Shown here: one piece after another, positions 34,415 through 46,439 of the stretch
Layout: the number at the start of each line of letters is the position of its first letter
Numbering within the stretch: position 1 is the stretch's first letter
Source: Cenococcum geophilum 1.58
Lineage: Eukaryota > Ascomycota > Dothideomycetes > Gloniales > Gloniaceae
Length of the DNA stretch: 64,000 nucleotides
Reading direction: 5' to 3'
NCBI GenBank assembly: GCA_001692895.1
Contig: KV748183.1
Coordinates: 558,001-622,000 of the forward strand
Program-made: the position numbers and the translations under genes
The notes under the pieces: generated by a model
What the model was told of the DNA's origin: nothing
Databases searched by the model: none
Seen by the model: only the letters and a program-made list of their open reading frames with translations

Positions 34415-34607
34415 TATTACGGAACCCCACCGTAGAGGCCTCCATAGGAGAGCCCCGTGCTCTCGCGTACACCTCACGTACAGCTTATATTAGCTACGCG
34501 TAGGTATATTACCTCCTTACGCCCTCAACCCTTACGATTGATTGCGTAACGTCTTATAGACTCCTTAAATACATACACTCTATAGCCACTGCCCTCGTTC
34601 CATAACA
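34415..34607 (+). repeat. 5' LTR of Gypsy-2
   Basis: 193 bp. The inverted termini are variants of TGTTATGGAAC ... GTTCCATAACA (first G mutated to A in this copy). Confidence 0.92.
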
Positions 34608-36300
34608 TTACGTTACGCCTTTTTACCACTAACGCTTAGCCTATAACCAATTCTACGTCTCTATAATACTATAGGCACTGCTAAAAGCAGCGTATCTACG
34701 AACTACCCCACCCTATACCCCCAAGAAACCCATAATAGTAAGACGATATTCCTTACTAGCTACTATATTAAACCTAAAGAACAATCTAATACCTATACTT
34801 AACCTACAACGCCAATTAATCCTAGGAGAATTTGATTTATTAGCCCTAACCCCTAAGGAGATAGATACTGATAATATCTTATCTTTTATTAACTATATAA
34901 CTACGGACAAGCAAATAAAAGGACTACTACCTATTAAAATTAAAATATAAGACGCCAAGACGTTTGCAAAAATAGTAGTATAAGACCCTAATAAATACTA
35001 CCGCCTTCTATAAAACTACTACCTAAAGCTTATATAAGCTAAGATGCGTACTACTTAAGATTGCGATATTATCCAAGACCTATAAGCTTATAAAGCGCTC
35101 GCTAATAATATACGTTAAGAAACCAAAGACGACCTCCGTATATCTAAACGCGATATCTAACAGTTAAAGAAGAATAAAATTGCACTAATTACTACGGTCA
35201 CTAAAAAAGAAGGCACAATTAAATACCTATAATCTTAGCTTAATAAGCACATTTGTAACAACGCTAAATACCTCTTTACTATATATAACGCCACCTAAGT
35301 CTCTACGCCCCCGGCAACTTTACCTACTTAATACTTAATAGAGGGTTAGCGCTAAGCAGCTTTACCTAATAGGAACCCCTACTAAAGCAGCGATAATAAA
35401 AGCTATAATAATCGGACCTAAACTGCTACTATAGGATTTAATATACGTTACCCTAATCCCCTAGTCTTCTAAGGAGACCGTAAGGAATACAGCCACTAAA
35501 AGATATAAATCCGTAAGAAACTAACTTAAAGCGCCTACCTTTTTCCTACGGAAGACACTAAGATTGGCTATATTATTGGGTAAATAAAGGGTATACTATT
35601 TAATAGACTCTTCGCCTAATAGGAGACTAGTGGCCCCTAAAAGTGGTAGTCTTACTAAAAAGTTCTTAATAATCTCAACCTAATATACCGCGACTACGAC
35701 CTACTGGCCACCAACTAAGCTAAACTATGTACCCTAAAGATAAGCCCTACTAAATCATTTAACAAGTTTTATGTTAAATTTTAGGAATATACCGGAGCCC
35801 TTACCTAAGACAATACTAAAGACTAGAAGGATCTCCTTAAAAAAGTTACTTATTGCCTTAGTTACGCAGCCGCTAGCCATAACTATAACAATATTTATAA
35901 AATGGTAGCAGCCCTACGGAAGATTAAATAACGACTAAATTAGATTGCTACTACTAACCCTTACTTAAAAACCTCTCTATAGAAGCCCTCCAGGCCTACT
36001 AAACCTATATATACTAAGCCACTAACGCCTACTACCTTAAGTACCACTAGAGCTAACATTGACCTCTCTATACTAACCTTTCCGCAAAAACTCCTAGACG
36101 GAGAGCGCGAGCTACTTTAGAAATTAGGACGTTGCTATAAATGCTATTAAGAAGGCTATTATTATAATAACCTAAACTACCTAATAGCTAGGTTTAGTAC
36201 CCGCCACCTAATACCTAACCTAATGCCCCAAATACTAAATACGTCGCTACGCGCCACTACTATATAAGATAAAGACGTAGTAATAATAGTAAAATCGGAT
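34608..36300 (+). pseudogene. Gypsy-2 gag remnant
   Basis: A long plus-strand frame with RIP-type interruptions. A CCHC zinc-knuckle pattern starts at about 36133 (C-x2-C, then the mutated H and C positions), preceded by a Pro/Thr-rich linker at about 35980-36060. Nucleocapsid-type end of gag. Confidence 0.75.
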
Positions 36301-39300
36301 ACGGAAGCGGAAAACGCTAAGTCTTAGCCCTAAGTCACGGGTTAGGACGCCCTAATAATAAAGGGATCTATATATCGGCCTACTTAATAGATAACTTAGT
36401 AAAGATAAATAGACGGAAATAGATAGCTTTACCTATAATAGGAACTACTGCTATAAAACAATATAAAAGCCGTTCTATAATTAACTGCAGAGCTACTAAC
36501 CAATTTATAGATACCTAACTCGTATACACTTATAACCTACTTACTTTACCCCTTACTAAAGCCCGCGCCCTATAACTCGCTAACAGTAGTTATACCATAT
36601 AGAAGATTACCTATATAGTATAACTTTACTTAAATATAAACGGGCACTAGGAAGAGCTCTAGGCCTATATTACACTACTTACTAACTCCTCTATTATCCT
36701 TAGAATAAGCTAGCTTAAATAATATAACCCCGCTATTAACTGGGAAAAGAGAAAAGTAACCTTTAACTTTAAATACTATAAAGAGACTTACCTAGGACAT
36801 AGCCTAGCCGCCTCTATTTACTCACTAGGATATTAACCTACGAAACCCCTTATTACCCTACCTATAACTAACTACCACTATATAAGTGCCGCGGCCTTCT
36901 ACTATATAGCACGTAGGAAAGGCTAGACCGTTACTATAACTTCCTAATTATAACTATATAAGCTTAATAAAGAATAAGACTACGTCCTCTATAGTAATAA
37001 AATAGACATAGTTAACCTTTTAGAAGACGACGCCCCCGCGGAACTCTATAAACTTTTACCTTTAAACTTTAAGAAGTTTATAAAACTTAAAAAAGGACTT
37101 ACTAACGAAGAACTCCGTAAGCTCCTCCCTAAAAGGTACTACGACTTTATTAATATATGCTTATAAAAGGGCGTAGATATACTCCCCCTATATTAACCTA
37201 ATGACTATACTATTAATATTAAATAAGGAAAAACGCTACTTTATAAAAGACCCTACCTAATATTAAAAGATAAACTTCTAGTTATAAGAAAGTATATTAA
37301 TAAGCACCTTAATAAAGGGTTTATTTATCCTAGTATATTACTAGCAGCCGCCCCTATCCTTCTCGTTAAGAAGCTAAAAGGAGGTATCTAATTCTGCATT
37401 AACTATAGAGGACTTAATACTATTACAATTAAAAACTAATACCTAGTACCGCTTATACGGGAGACCCTTAAGCGGCTTAGCTAAGCCAAAATCTATACTA
37501 AGCTTAATATTATCGCCGCCTTTAACTATTTCTAAATATAGAAAAGTAACGAATGGAAAACCGCATTTATATCGCGCTTTAGCTAATTTAAATATACTAT
37601 TATGCCCTTTAGCGTATATAACGGCCCAGGCACCTTCTAAAGCTATATTAATAACGCCTTACAGGATTACCTTAATAACTTCTACTCCGCGTACCTAGAC
37701 AACATACTTATTTATAGTAATAACCCTTTTAAGTATACCGAACACATTTAAAAGGTCCTATAGCGCCTTAGGGACGCAGGACTTTATATTAATTTAAAGA
37801 AATATAAATTCTTAGTTATAGAAGTAAAATACCTTAGACTAATTATTACCACTAAGGGTGTCTGTATAGACCCTAAGAAGGTACGCATAATTACTAAATA
37901 GCAAGCCCCTAACTGCATTAAGGACGTATAAGCCTTTCTTAGTTTTACTAACTTCTATTAGAAATTTATATATAACTTCTTAGGTGTAGTAGCACCACTT
38001 ATAGCAATAATATAAACGAAGGGCCTTTTTATAAAAGGAAGAAAAACGCACCTACGCTTTACCTAGACGCCTAAATATAAGAAGGCGTTCTAAGACCTTA
38101 AAAATGCCTTTACCAAAGCACCTATCCTAGCCCACTTTATACCAGGACGACAACTCTATCTTAAAACCGACTCCTTAGACCATATTAACGCAGGCGTCCT
38201 CTCCTAGATGGGCAATAACGGTTTCCTTTACCTAGTTATATTCTACTCGTCTAAGCTTATACTATAAGAGTATAACTACGAGATCTATAATAAAGAACTC
38301 CTTATAATTATATAAGCGTTTAAAGAATTCTAACTAGAACTCTCCTTAGCAGAGCCCGACTAGCTAACTAAAGTCCTTATAGACTATCGCAACCTTAAGT
38401 ACTTTATAACTATAAAGTAGCTAAACTAATGCTAAGTATATTAGAACGAGTTCCTTTCTAGTTTTAACTTTAAAATCGTATATAGACTAGAAGTATAAGG
38501 TACTAAACCTAATAGCCTAACACGCCGCTTATAAGACCTTCCTTAGTCTAAAGATAACCCCTATAATTAGTTCCAATAATAGATAATCCTAAAAGCACAA
38601 AATTTGGCCTTAGGTATACTACCTATAATAGAGCTAACTGTACCTTAGCTTTATACTACAGAACTAGAGTTACCTCTCAAAATTAATAAGCTTATTACCA
38701 TAGTATATAACACCCCTATTAACCTATTACTATATTAACTTATTACCGCAAAGACCGCTAGCGCCTATATACTGCCTACTAACCTCTAAAGCTTAGGCTA
38801 GATTAATATAGCAGCCTTAGAAGTAAAAGAGAATAGGCTCTATTACAGAGGTCGCCTATTTATCCCTAACTTAGAAAATCTATAACGGCAACTAATTTAA
38901 ATGGCCTATAACCTCCAATTAAGCGGCTACCTAGGTAGAGAAGAAATCTACAAGCTTCTTAGCCAATATTACTTCTAGCTAAAAATAATAGACTTAGTTA
39001 AACGCTTTATAGGCGCCTGCTATAGTTATAAGCGCGCTAAGGCCTTTAATATAAAGTACTAAGGACTACTGCACCCTCTATTAGTACCTATATAATAATA
39101 GGCAGATATCGCTATAGATTTCGTTATTAACTTACCACCCTATAAACGACACGGCCGTACCTATAAGAACATCCTTATAATAATATACCGACTTATAAAA
39201 GAGCGCCACTACGTCCCAACTAAAGGCGTAGCCGTTAGCAATATTACTAACGCCTTTCTCCGCGAAGTCTACCGACTATATAGGTTACCTAACTTAATTA

Positions 39301-40230
39301 CGTCCGACCAAGGCATATAATTTAACTTCAATGTATGGAGACGAATCTACTAACGCCTTAGCATCTCCGTTAAGATATCTACATCCTTCTACTATAAAAC
39401 TGCTAGGTAACTAAAAAACGCTAATGCTAGTATAAAAGCGTACCTACAATAGGTAGTCGCCTATAGTTAAGATAACTAAGTAGATTACCTCCCACTAGGT
39501 GAATTTATAGCGAATAACTACGTCTTAACCACTATAGGACTTACCCCGTTCTTCGCGAATAAGGGTTATTACCCCTAATCTAGTATAGAGCCACTAGAAC
39601 CTATTAATAAGAAACTGCCGTATGGAAAACGCCTTAAGATACTACTTGCCAACCAGCATACAGACCATATAAAAAATCTACTTAACTACTGCAAGGGAGA
39701 AATGGCCTAGGCTTAAGCAAAGTAGGCCTATTTTGCTAACTGCTATAAAACGCCACCACCGGAGATGCGTGTTAGTAACTAGGTATAGCTAGATATACGT
39801 AATATCTCTATATAGAGGCCTATAAAGTCACTTAATTATAAGAACCTCGGCCCCTATCTAATTAAACAAGTTATTAATAGGGGAGCCACATATAAGCTAG
39901 AACTCCCGCCTACCCTAGCTACCCGCGGGATATAGCCTATATTTTACCTATAGCTACTATACCTCTATTAGCCTAACCCCTTACTGGGGCAGATATAGCC
40001 TAAACCCCTACTAGTACTAATCTGAGATAAGAATAAAGACGAGAACTATAAGGAGTGGACTATTAAACAAATTATCGACTCTAAATACTTTAGTAAAGGC
40101 AGAGGACAACGGCTCTATTACAGAGCTATATATATAGGATTCGATATAGATTAGCCAAAATAGCAATTATAGGAAGACTTTAAAAACGCAAAGGATCTAA
40201 TTAGCAACTTTTACTACGCGAACCCATAGA
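36301..40230 (+). pseudogene. Gypsy-2 pol remnant with chromodomain
   Basis: Protease region at about 36300-36700. RT at about 37230-37850, with the 'ILIYS' box region near 37700-37725. RNase H at about 38060-38420. Integrase finger and core at about 38880-39640. A chromodomain pattern ('EWTIK.IIDSKY') lies at about 40050-40090. The frame is easy to follow because almost all changes are transitions. Many interruptions. Confidence 0.88.
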
Positions 40231-40552
40231 AACTGGGCCTAAGTAGAGATTTTATACCCAATCCTCTATAGGAGCCTTTATAGAGTTAAACCGTTATACA
40301 TTACCACGTAAGGGTAAATTACCATTAGATTACGGCAAAGTGCGATTATATAACTAGAATATTTTTAAGATGTTTAGGAACTTTAACCGGCGGTTAAAGT
40401 TATCTAATTAGTCGGATTCTTAGATGCCAAGTCTTATTATATAACGTTGTTTTAAAACCTTTAGCAATACCCCCCTTTCTTCTTTTCTATACCTTAAGTG
40501 CCCCTTTTATATATATATAGTAACCACAGCATCGCCGGAGCTCCGCCTCTAT

Positions 40553-40563
40553 AGGAGGGGGGG
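40553..40563 (+). promoter_or_regulatory. Polypurine tract of Gypsy-2
   Basis: AGGAGGGGGGG, just 5' of the 3' LTR. Confidence 0.8.
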
Positions 40564-40566
40564 TAG

Positions 40567-40759
40567 TGTTATAGAACCCCACCATAGGGGCCTCTATAGG
40601 AGAGCCCCGTGCTCTTACATATACCTTACGTACAGCTTATATTAGCTACACGTAAGTATATCACCTCCTTACGCCCTCGACCCTTACGATTAATCGCGCA
40701 ACGTCTTATAGACTCCTCAAATACATACGCTCTATAGCCACTGCCCTTGTTCTATAATA
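40567..40759 (+). repeat. 3' LTR of Gypsy-2
   Basis: 193 bp, the same length as the 5' LTR with no indels. It starts TGTTATAGAAC and ends in a mutated GTTCCATAACA. Confidence 0.92.
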
Positions 40760-41315
40760 TAGCTCTAGATTAAATCTAAAGGCTTTAGAACTAAGTTAAT
40801 CTAGAGCCTTAATCTAATCTAGAGGTGTCTGTTTAGTTAATCTGGCGACTTTCTAATCTAAAGCTCTTTTAGATTAGCAACCGCGTCAAATTCGCACGCT
40901 TTACCGTATATAGTAGTTAAACTTAAGCTCTTGGCGTCAGATCAATCTGGAGTTTTTTTCTCCAGATTAATCGTTAAGTCAAATCTGGAGCTCTGCTCGT
41001 GCGTTTGCCCACTATGCCCCTAACCGCTACCACCCTTACTAACGACAGATTACTACTGCAGCTGCAGGCCTATACGATGTCCTCTTAATTAATTCTTATT
41101 ATTACCGTTTAGATCTGACTAGGTAAAAGACGTCGCTAATCCTAAGCCCCATCTAAGGCCTTTTATTAGAACGATTAACTAAATAGTCGGCTTTATTTTA
41201 GATTGAGTACGACCACCAGATTAAGCGCCACTAATTATCTTTTAATTGACGCCGGTAAAAGCACGGATTAATATCAGATTGAAAAAGCTCTAGATTGTAA
41301 CTAAATACGCCCTAA

Positions 41316-41760
41316 GCTATTTATCTCCTTTAGCTATATGGAGATAGTTAAATATAGAGATAATATTAAGCTTCATATAGTAGCGAGCCTTACTTAATTA
41401 GTTTAGCGTCTTTTATATTAACGGGATTAAATATTAGTTCTTAATAGTAACGGCGTTAAGAGCTTAGCAGTCTATATAGAAGCGTAGACCGCTACTAGGT
41501 TTCTCAATAAAGATTACTAGTATAGCTATAGGCAACAAGCTTACTCTAATAACTTCTTTACTTAAGTTCTCGTCTAAATACTTTTATAGCACTTAGAGTT
41601 TATTTTAGGATATCCTATATAGGGGTCCAAATCTAGGCCACTTTCCTTTTTTAAGTATAATCTTATAGTCGTATAGTTAGTATTCCGGTAGCTTATTAGC
41701 TTCCTTTTATAAAAATATATCTAGGCGGTAATAATACTCTATTAGTACCTTTATAGTAGG
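41316..41760 (-). pseudogene. Gypsy-3 RT, N-terminal part
   Basis: On the minus strand the standard lead-in to RT is readable ('WPRFGPLYRIS', 'PSSGLRFYID', 'TIKN.YLIPLI'). Its downstream half lies on the other side of the nested insertions at 33872-34391. Confidence 0.8.
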
Positions 41761-44100
41761 GTTAGTATACTTCTTTAGTGCTAAGGCCTTCTTAATATCG
41801 GCTATTATAATAGCGAAGATTGTATACTCGGGTTTCTTAGTAAGTTATGCTAGTAGGGTAGCTCTAATTATACGGATATCTAGGGTGCCGAGCTTGCTTA
41901 GATTTTTTATAGTTTCTTATTTAGGTTTAGGTTTGGTATTAGGTATAGAGTTAGTATTAGATTTAGGTTCTTTAAAAATCCTTTTTATAGTAGAATACCA
42001 GTCCTTCTAGTATTTTCGTATATTAAGCTTAAGCTTCTGCTTAGCTTAGGGCGGTATAGTAGTTAGAATCGGTTTGTAGGGTTCAGTAGAATTTTTAAAT
42101 CCTTAATAAATATTAGTAAAAGTCTTATATTAGTAGAGTTTAATAGAATTCCTAGGCTAGTAGAATTGGGTAGACTTCTTAGGTATAGGGCAGATTTAGT
42201 AAATTTTTTAAATTTTAGTTTTAGGTCTAAGTAGTAAGCTATAAGTCACTTCTGCTTATAGCGGGAGGTAGTAAATAAAAGCTTAAGGTTGTCCTAATTA
42301 ACAGTCACCTTATATAGCTTTATCTAGGGTTATTTAAGGATTACTAAGTAACCTAGGGTGGTAACGAAAAGTTTAATTAATTCTTTATAGTTTAGGTATT
42401 AGAGTCTTAGAAATACTACGTAGGTAATATAACTTAAGATAGTGCGTTTACTATTAAATCTAAATACGTTAATATACCGGTTAAGGTAGGTTAGAGTAAA
42501 ACTATTATCTTATATAAAGATCTTGTTAATAAATCCTATACTACTAGCTCCTATATTAATTAAGACTTAAGTATTAACCTATTAATTGTTCTACTAAAGA
42601 CGGCAGTTAACGGTTATACTATAATCCTAAAAGTTAGAGTTCGTAATATCTAAAGCATTTAATAAGATCCTAAGGTAGAGCCGTTCCGGAGAGTAACTTA
42701 GCTCTAAGACCTTTCTTTTAGAGGTAATTAGGGCGAAGTCCTTATAGCGTATTAGTTATAGCTTTATCCTTATAAGTGGTACTTACTAAGTATAAGGCTA
42801 GAACTAGACAAGAAAGGCTATAAGCGATAACTTGTTACGGCACTAACCTAATATATACTATTTAATACTGTCTCGTACTATCTTATACTATTTTCTACTA
42901 TTAGCTAGCCTACTACTAGCGCCTTAGCGGCTGGCCCTACTATTTATATACAATACCCCCTTTTACCTTCTTCTCCTCTTTATACCATAACGTAGTTATT
43001 TAGTCTACTTTATTATAGCACCGTAATATAACTTAAGGTTAGGCGCAGTAGATAGTTACTAAAATTAGCCATTTATAAATAGTTTTAGGGCGTAGATAAA
43101 GGGACGGAATAGTTTTTTAAGATATAGTCTTTGCTTCCGCACTTAAAGTAAAGGCCTAGCTTAATGCGTTGTTCTTATTTAAAGGACCCTACTAAAGCAT
43201 ACTCTAGTATTCTAGTGTCTATATCTATAGCATCCGGATCTTTACAAGTTTTAGGCGGCTAAGGGGCGGAGTATTAGGGTGTATATTTTAGGATAAGGCG
43301 TAGTATATTATTATATAGGCCATTAATAATATTAGTATAGGCGGTAAGGGTATCTAGCAGCTTAACTCCTATAAGGGAAGCCTTTAGTTTAGAGTTTAGG
43401 GACTCTACTAGGCGATTAATTAAGGCGGGTTCGTTCTATCTAGTCTCTTTAGTATAGTAGTCTCTTTAGTAAAGTATAATGGAAAGCTCTTAAAGCCTTA
43501 TATTATCTTATTTAGTTTTCTTTATACTATAGTAATTTGGTTAGGGTCGCTATAAAATACTTCTAGTATAGTAACTAGTTCTTCTATAGTGTTTAGCTAA
43601 AATAGGTATATAGTTTCTACGGCGTCTTCTATTAGGCGGCTTATAGCGTAACGCAACTAGCTATTAAAGGTTAGGTAGTAATTAATATTACTATTTAGCT
43701 TATTCTTAAGTTAGTTAAGGAAGGAGCGTAGTTTACTCCTTTTACCTAAATAGGTAGGAGGATTAGGGAGACATTTAGTTAACTTTTTTCTAGGGGTACT
43801 AGTTAGTAAACTTGGGGTTAAGGAGCTAGTTCTAAATATATTCTTTCTACCTAGTATTTATAGGTTAATACTAGTGGCAGTAAGTAGGGATAATAGTAGG
43901 GTAAATGGTGGGTTTCGGCGGATCTCTTTAATTTTTTTTTTAGAGATTTGATTAACTTATAATATTAGGCTTTTTAACGGGTAAGGGTGTCTATAAAAGC
44001 CTATTATAAAGTTTCTATTTATTTAGTAAATATAGTATATAGGGTTTTTTTTATAGATATAAAGGCTTCTAGGTTATTTTATATGCTAATTAGGCTAGTA
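41761..44100 (-). pseudogene. Gypsy-3 gag and protease remnant
   Basis: The CCHC knuckle at about 43108-43150 reads with 'FKCGSKD' on the minus strand. A protease-like 'IGASSIGFI' lies at about 42510. A charged gag domain occupies 43300-44050. Heavily interrupted. Confidence 0.7.
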
Positions 44101-44476
44101 TAAAGTATAGGTTTAACGTAATATAGTATTACGGAGTAAGTATAAGCAACAATAATATATAGTAAAGTAGATATTATTAAGCCATATATATAAGGAAAGA
44201 GGGTAGGAAAACGGGAAGAAAGGGTATATATTATTAACTTAGTTGCTTAGTTAATATATATATAAAGCAGAATAGGATTTAGGTTATAGTCCTAGTAAAA
44301 CTTAATAGGATTTAGTAGAACTTAGCGGAATATAGTAGAATTTAGTAGAACTTAGCGGAATATAGCAGAATATAGCAAATTACCGTTAGATTGCCATAGG
44401 TCGCAGCAAATTACGGTCTCGTAGTTAGTAGAAACAGGTAGGCGTATATAAGGTATTATAGGGGTGTTCCGTAACA
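44101..44476 (-). repeat. Probable 5' LTR/leader of Gypsy-3
   Basis: Begins TGTTACGGAAC at 44476 on the minus strand, like the Gypsy-2 LTR start. It contains a degenerate 10-16-bp repeat ('tagtagaacttagcgga', 44290-44390). The inner boundary is not determined because no second LTR lies in the window. Confidence 0.5.
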
Positions 44477-44489
44477 ATAAGTTCCTATA

Positions 44490-45300
44490 GGGATTATATA
44501 GTTAAGCAAGTATTAGTAATAAGGAAGTTAACACACTTAAAGTCCAAATCTATATTATTTAGCACTAAGCTTTAGTAAGTTTTAATATACCTTACAAACT
44601 AAGTAAATACTTAATCTCCTTTCTAACCCATCTAAATATCTATTCTGTATTATATTTTGCCCCTAGATCTACTACTTCTAATTTAATATAAAGTATACTA
44701 TTCGGCGTATTGTAATAGAGGTTAATTACACACTCGTAGAGTATATTGCTGGACTCGTCGATAATAAAGTTAAGGTATTTTTAGGTGCTAATATACTGCT
44801 TAACATCCTTTATAGTTATAGCGTATATCTCCTTAAGTAGTATCCTAGCAAACGTTATTCTATTAGGTATCTTAAATAAATTATTAAGACTTAATATAAA
44901 GTCCTATAAGGCTATATCTTAACATAGTTAAAACGGGCGAGCGTTGTATATAATTATGCATATAGCCTTCCTTTTTAAAAGGCGTTGGCGTATATAGGTA
45001 GTGGAATTCGTCTTCAGCTTTTTCTAAGTAGGTTTATTGGTAGAGTTATTACAGGCCTTAAAAGCCTTTTAAGTAGTAGGAGTTACTTTGCCTTTAGCCT
45101 TATAGGCGCTTAGATAGCTTTAGCAGCGTATAAGGTGGTTAAATTAGCGAAAGGTATTCTTTATAGCTTTGTCACCGCAGTATAAGCAGCGTATATAATT
45201 ACACTGGTAGAAAAGTTAGCTTTAGGCCTATAGGGGTTATAAGGAACTTACCAATTAATTAGGACATATAAAAGACTTAAACGCTAGCAATACTTTATTA
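44490..45300 (-). pseudogene. hAT-like transposase remnant (BED finger and start of core)
   Basis: On the minus strand a BED-type finger is visible at 45123-45188 (C-x2-C-x13-H-x4-C, 'CLYCGDK' ... 'FNHLIRC'), with the cysteines and histidine intact. Downstream at about 44700-44820 one frame reads 'KYLNFIIDESSNILYE', like the first catalytic-Asp region of fungal hAT transposases. hAT transposases cut and paste DNA in the nucleus. The gene is cut off near 44490, where Gypsy-3 begins, so the C-terminal dimerisation part is missing. Several TAA/TAG interruptions. No TIR of this element found. Confidence 0.65.
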
Positions 45301-45613
45301 TTTAAAAGCCTTATTACAGATCAATATAGTAGTAGAGGTAGTAGTTAATAATTTAATAATGCGCGTTAAGCGCGTTAAACATTACAGAAGGTCCGTGCGG
45401 TCACGTGTTTTAGCGTATTTTATATCACACTGGGCGTATATTATAAACTACCACCAGCCCCTGAAAAATACCCAATGTCACGGTATTGAGCAAAAATACG
45501 CTCAATACGCCAAGCTTACTGTTACCTTCCAAAGATACACTGTAATTCTCACCCCTACGCTCAGCTGCGCCCCGGTTCCGGGGCTCTGGACAGTCACCAA
45601 CCAGCTCTGATCA
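45301..45613. other. Left edge of the un-mutated island
   Basis: Composition changes at about 45355 from TpA-saturated to normal. It contains the near-palindrome 'gcgcgttaagcgcgttaa' (45361-45378). An 83-codon plus-strand open stretch (45359-45610) has no recognisable motif. Probably non-coding flank. Confidence 0.4.
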
Positions 45614-45618
45614 CCTGG

Positions 45619-46201
45619 TGTTACCTCAGCGAGCTCAGACGTGATTTTTTAGCTAGCACGCCGTCTTCCGAATTGCAAAATCACGTCTGAGAGGCTTTGG
45701 CGAGTTTTGTTAAAAGCATAAGCAAAAATCTTAGTTTTAGCAATTTTGTATGGGGATTTTCTCTACAACATAATAAAATAAAGTCTTCAAAAGTTCATAG
45801 ATATATCTTGGGTGGCTACTTTATATACTAACAGCTTTAGAATTATAATATCCCCTCCTGAATCTAAGATTAATTTCGTTAAAGTTAAAATTCCTGTTGT
45901 TAAAAGCATAAGCACCTTTACGTACCCTTATATATGGGCCTACGTAAGGTATAAAAAGCCTAAAATCTTATAATTTATAGAGCTAGATCTCCTAAGTAAT
46001 TTAATATAATTTTTACCTTAAAATACGTTGTGGGGAGATTAATTAATTTTGTTGGGGTTTATAAGTTTTCCTTACAAAAAAAGCTTATGCTTCCATACAA
46101 ATCTCGCCAAAGTCCCTCAGACCAAGAAATCGATCAAATATCCGAAGGAGTTTAGCGCGCCAGCGCAATCGATTTCTTAGTATGAGTCCACTGAGGTAAC
46201 A
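45619..46201. mobile_element. TIR/foldback-like element upstream of the NLR gene
   Basis: Perfect 11-bp inverted ends TGTTACCTCAG ... CTGAGGTAACA, flanked by CCTGG on both sides (45614-45618 and 46202-46206). The outer ~120 bp of each side form longer imperfect inverted arms (shared 'ctttggcgag' and 'aagcataagc'). Each arm also holds its own hairpin (45637-45690 and 46128-46179). The centre is AT-rich. The 5-bp duplication with TG...CA ends would also suit a solo LTR, but the nested inverted arms favour a foldback-type MITE. It ends about 240 bp before the NLR start codon. Confidence 0.6.
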
Positions 46202-46206
46202 CCTGG

Positions 46207-46439
46207 TGGCCCAATAGGGCCGTGCGCGAATTCGGCTACTTGTTCTGCACGTGCACCCTAGCCTCATGATGCCGACGGGACCCTCCCTCCACATGCGACG
46301 TCCGATTTAGATGTGTCATGGCAAGCCAGCGATACTTATCACATCGGCATCCTAACTAAAACGCTTGGAGTGACTGAGGGCAGCAAACTGCCGCTCCCCC
46401 GCCATTTTCGCTCCCGCTACTTAGTTGCCAGCTTGCATA
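46207..46439 (+). promoter_or_regulatory. Presumed promoter/5' leader of the NLR gene
   Basis: GC-balanced sequence with no RIP signature directly upstream of the ATG at 46440. It contains a pyrimidine-rich stretch ('gccgctcccccgccatttt') common before fungal transcription starts. No TATA box was identified with confidence. Overlapping open stretches here are shadows. Confidence 0.35.

Larger units (their letters stand above)
34415..40759 (+). mobile_element. Gypsy-2: Ty3/Gypsy chromovirus, structurally complete fossil
   Basis: Two LTRs of 193 bp each and a 5-bp target duplication CAGCT/TAGCT (34410-34414 and 40760-40764, one transition apart). Inside, in order: gag with a CCHC knuckle, protease, RT, RNase H, integrase and a chromodomain near the C-terminus. 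A G-rich polypurine tract precedes the 3' LTR. The paired LTRs differ at about 23 of 193 sites by my count, all transitions, so the divergence is RIP rather than clock-like age. Coding parts carry many interruptions. Confidence 0.95.
34395..41312. mobile_element. PIF/Harbinger-like TIR element (about 570 bp) split by Gypsy-2
   Basis: Left piece 34395-34414 and right piece 40760-41312. The ends are inverted repeats (GGGCGTATTCGGTTGC on the left, and its mutated complement ending ACGCCC on the right). They are flanked by TAA on both sides (34392-34394 and 41313-41315), the 3-bp target typical of PIF/Harbinger. Taking it out joins the two halves of the Gypsy-3 RT. No transposase: a MITE. Related to 20863-21216. 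Confidence 0.75.
33872..44476 (-). mobile_element. Gypsy-3: antisense Ty3/Gypsy fossil, interrupted by nested insertions and truncated
   Basis: Minus-strand Gypsy-type element. The presumed 5' LTR begins at 44476 (TGTTACGGAAC read on the minus strand). Gag with a CCHC knuckle lies at about 43000-44050, protease near 42510 and the RT N-terminal half at 41316-41760. RT continues at 33872-34391 after the nested insertion 34392-41315. The pol region stops abruptly at about 33872 next to satellite DNA, so RNase H, integrase and the 3' LTR are absent here. An unexplained segment of about 190 bp (34150-34330) also interrupts RT. Heavily RIP-mutated. It is the oldest layer of the nest. Confidence 0.8.

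Noticed and set aside
45619-46201. Solo LTR interpretation
   Set aside because: TG...CA ends and a 5-bp duplication would fit, but the long inverted arms with internal hairpins are not LTR-like, so a TIR/foldback element is preferred, without certainty.
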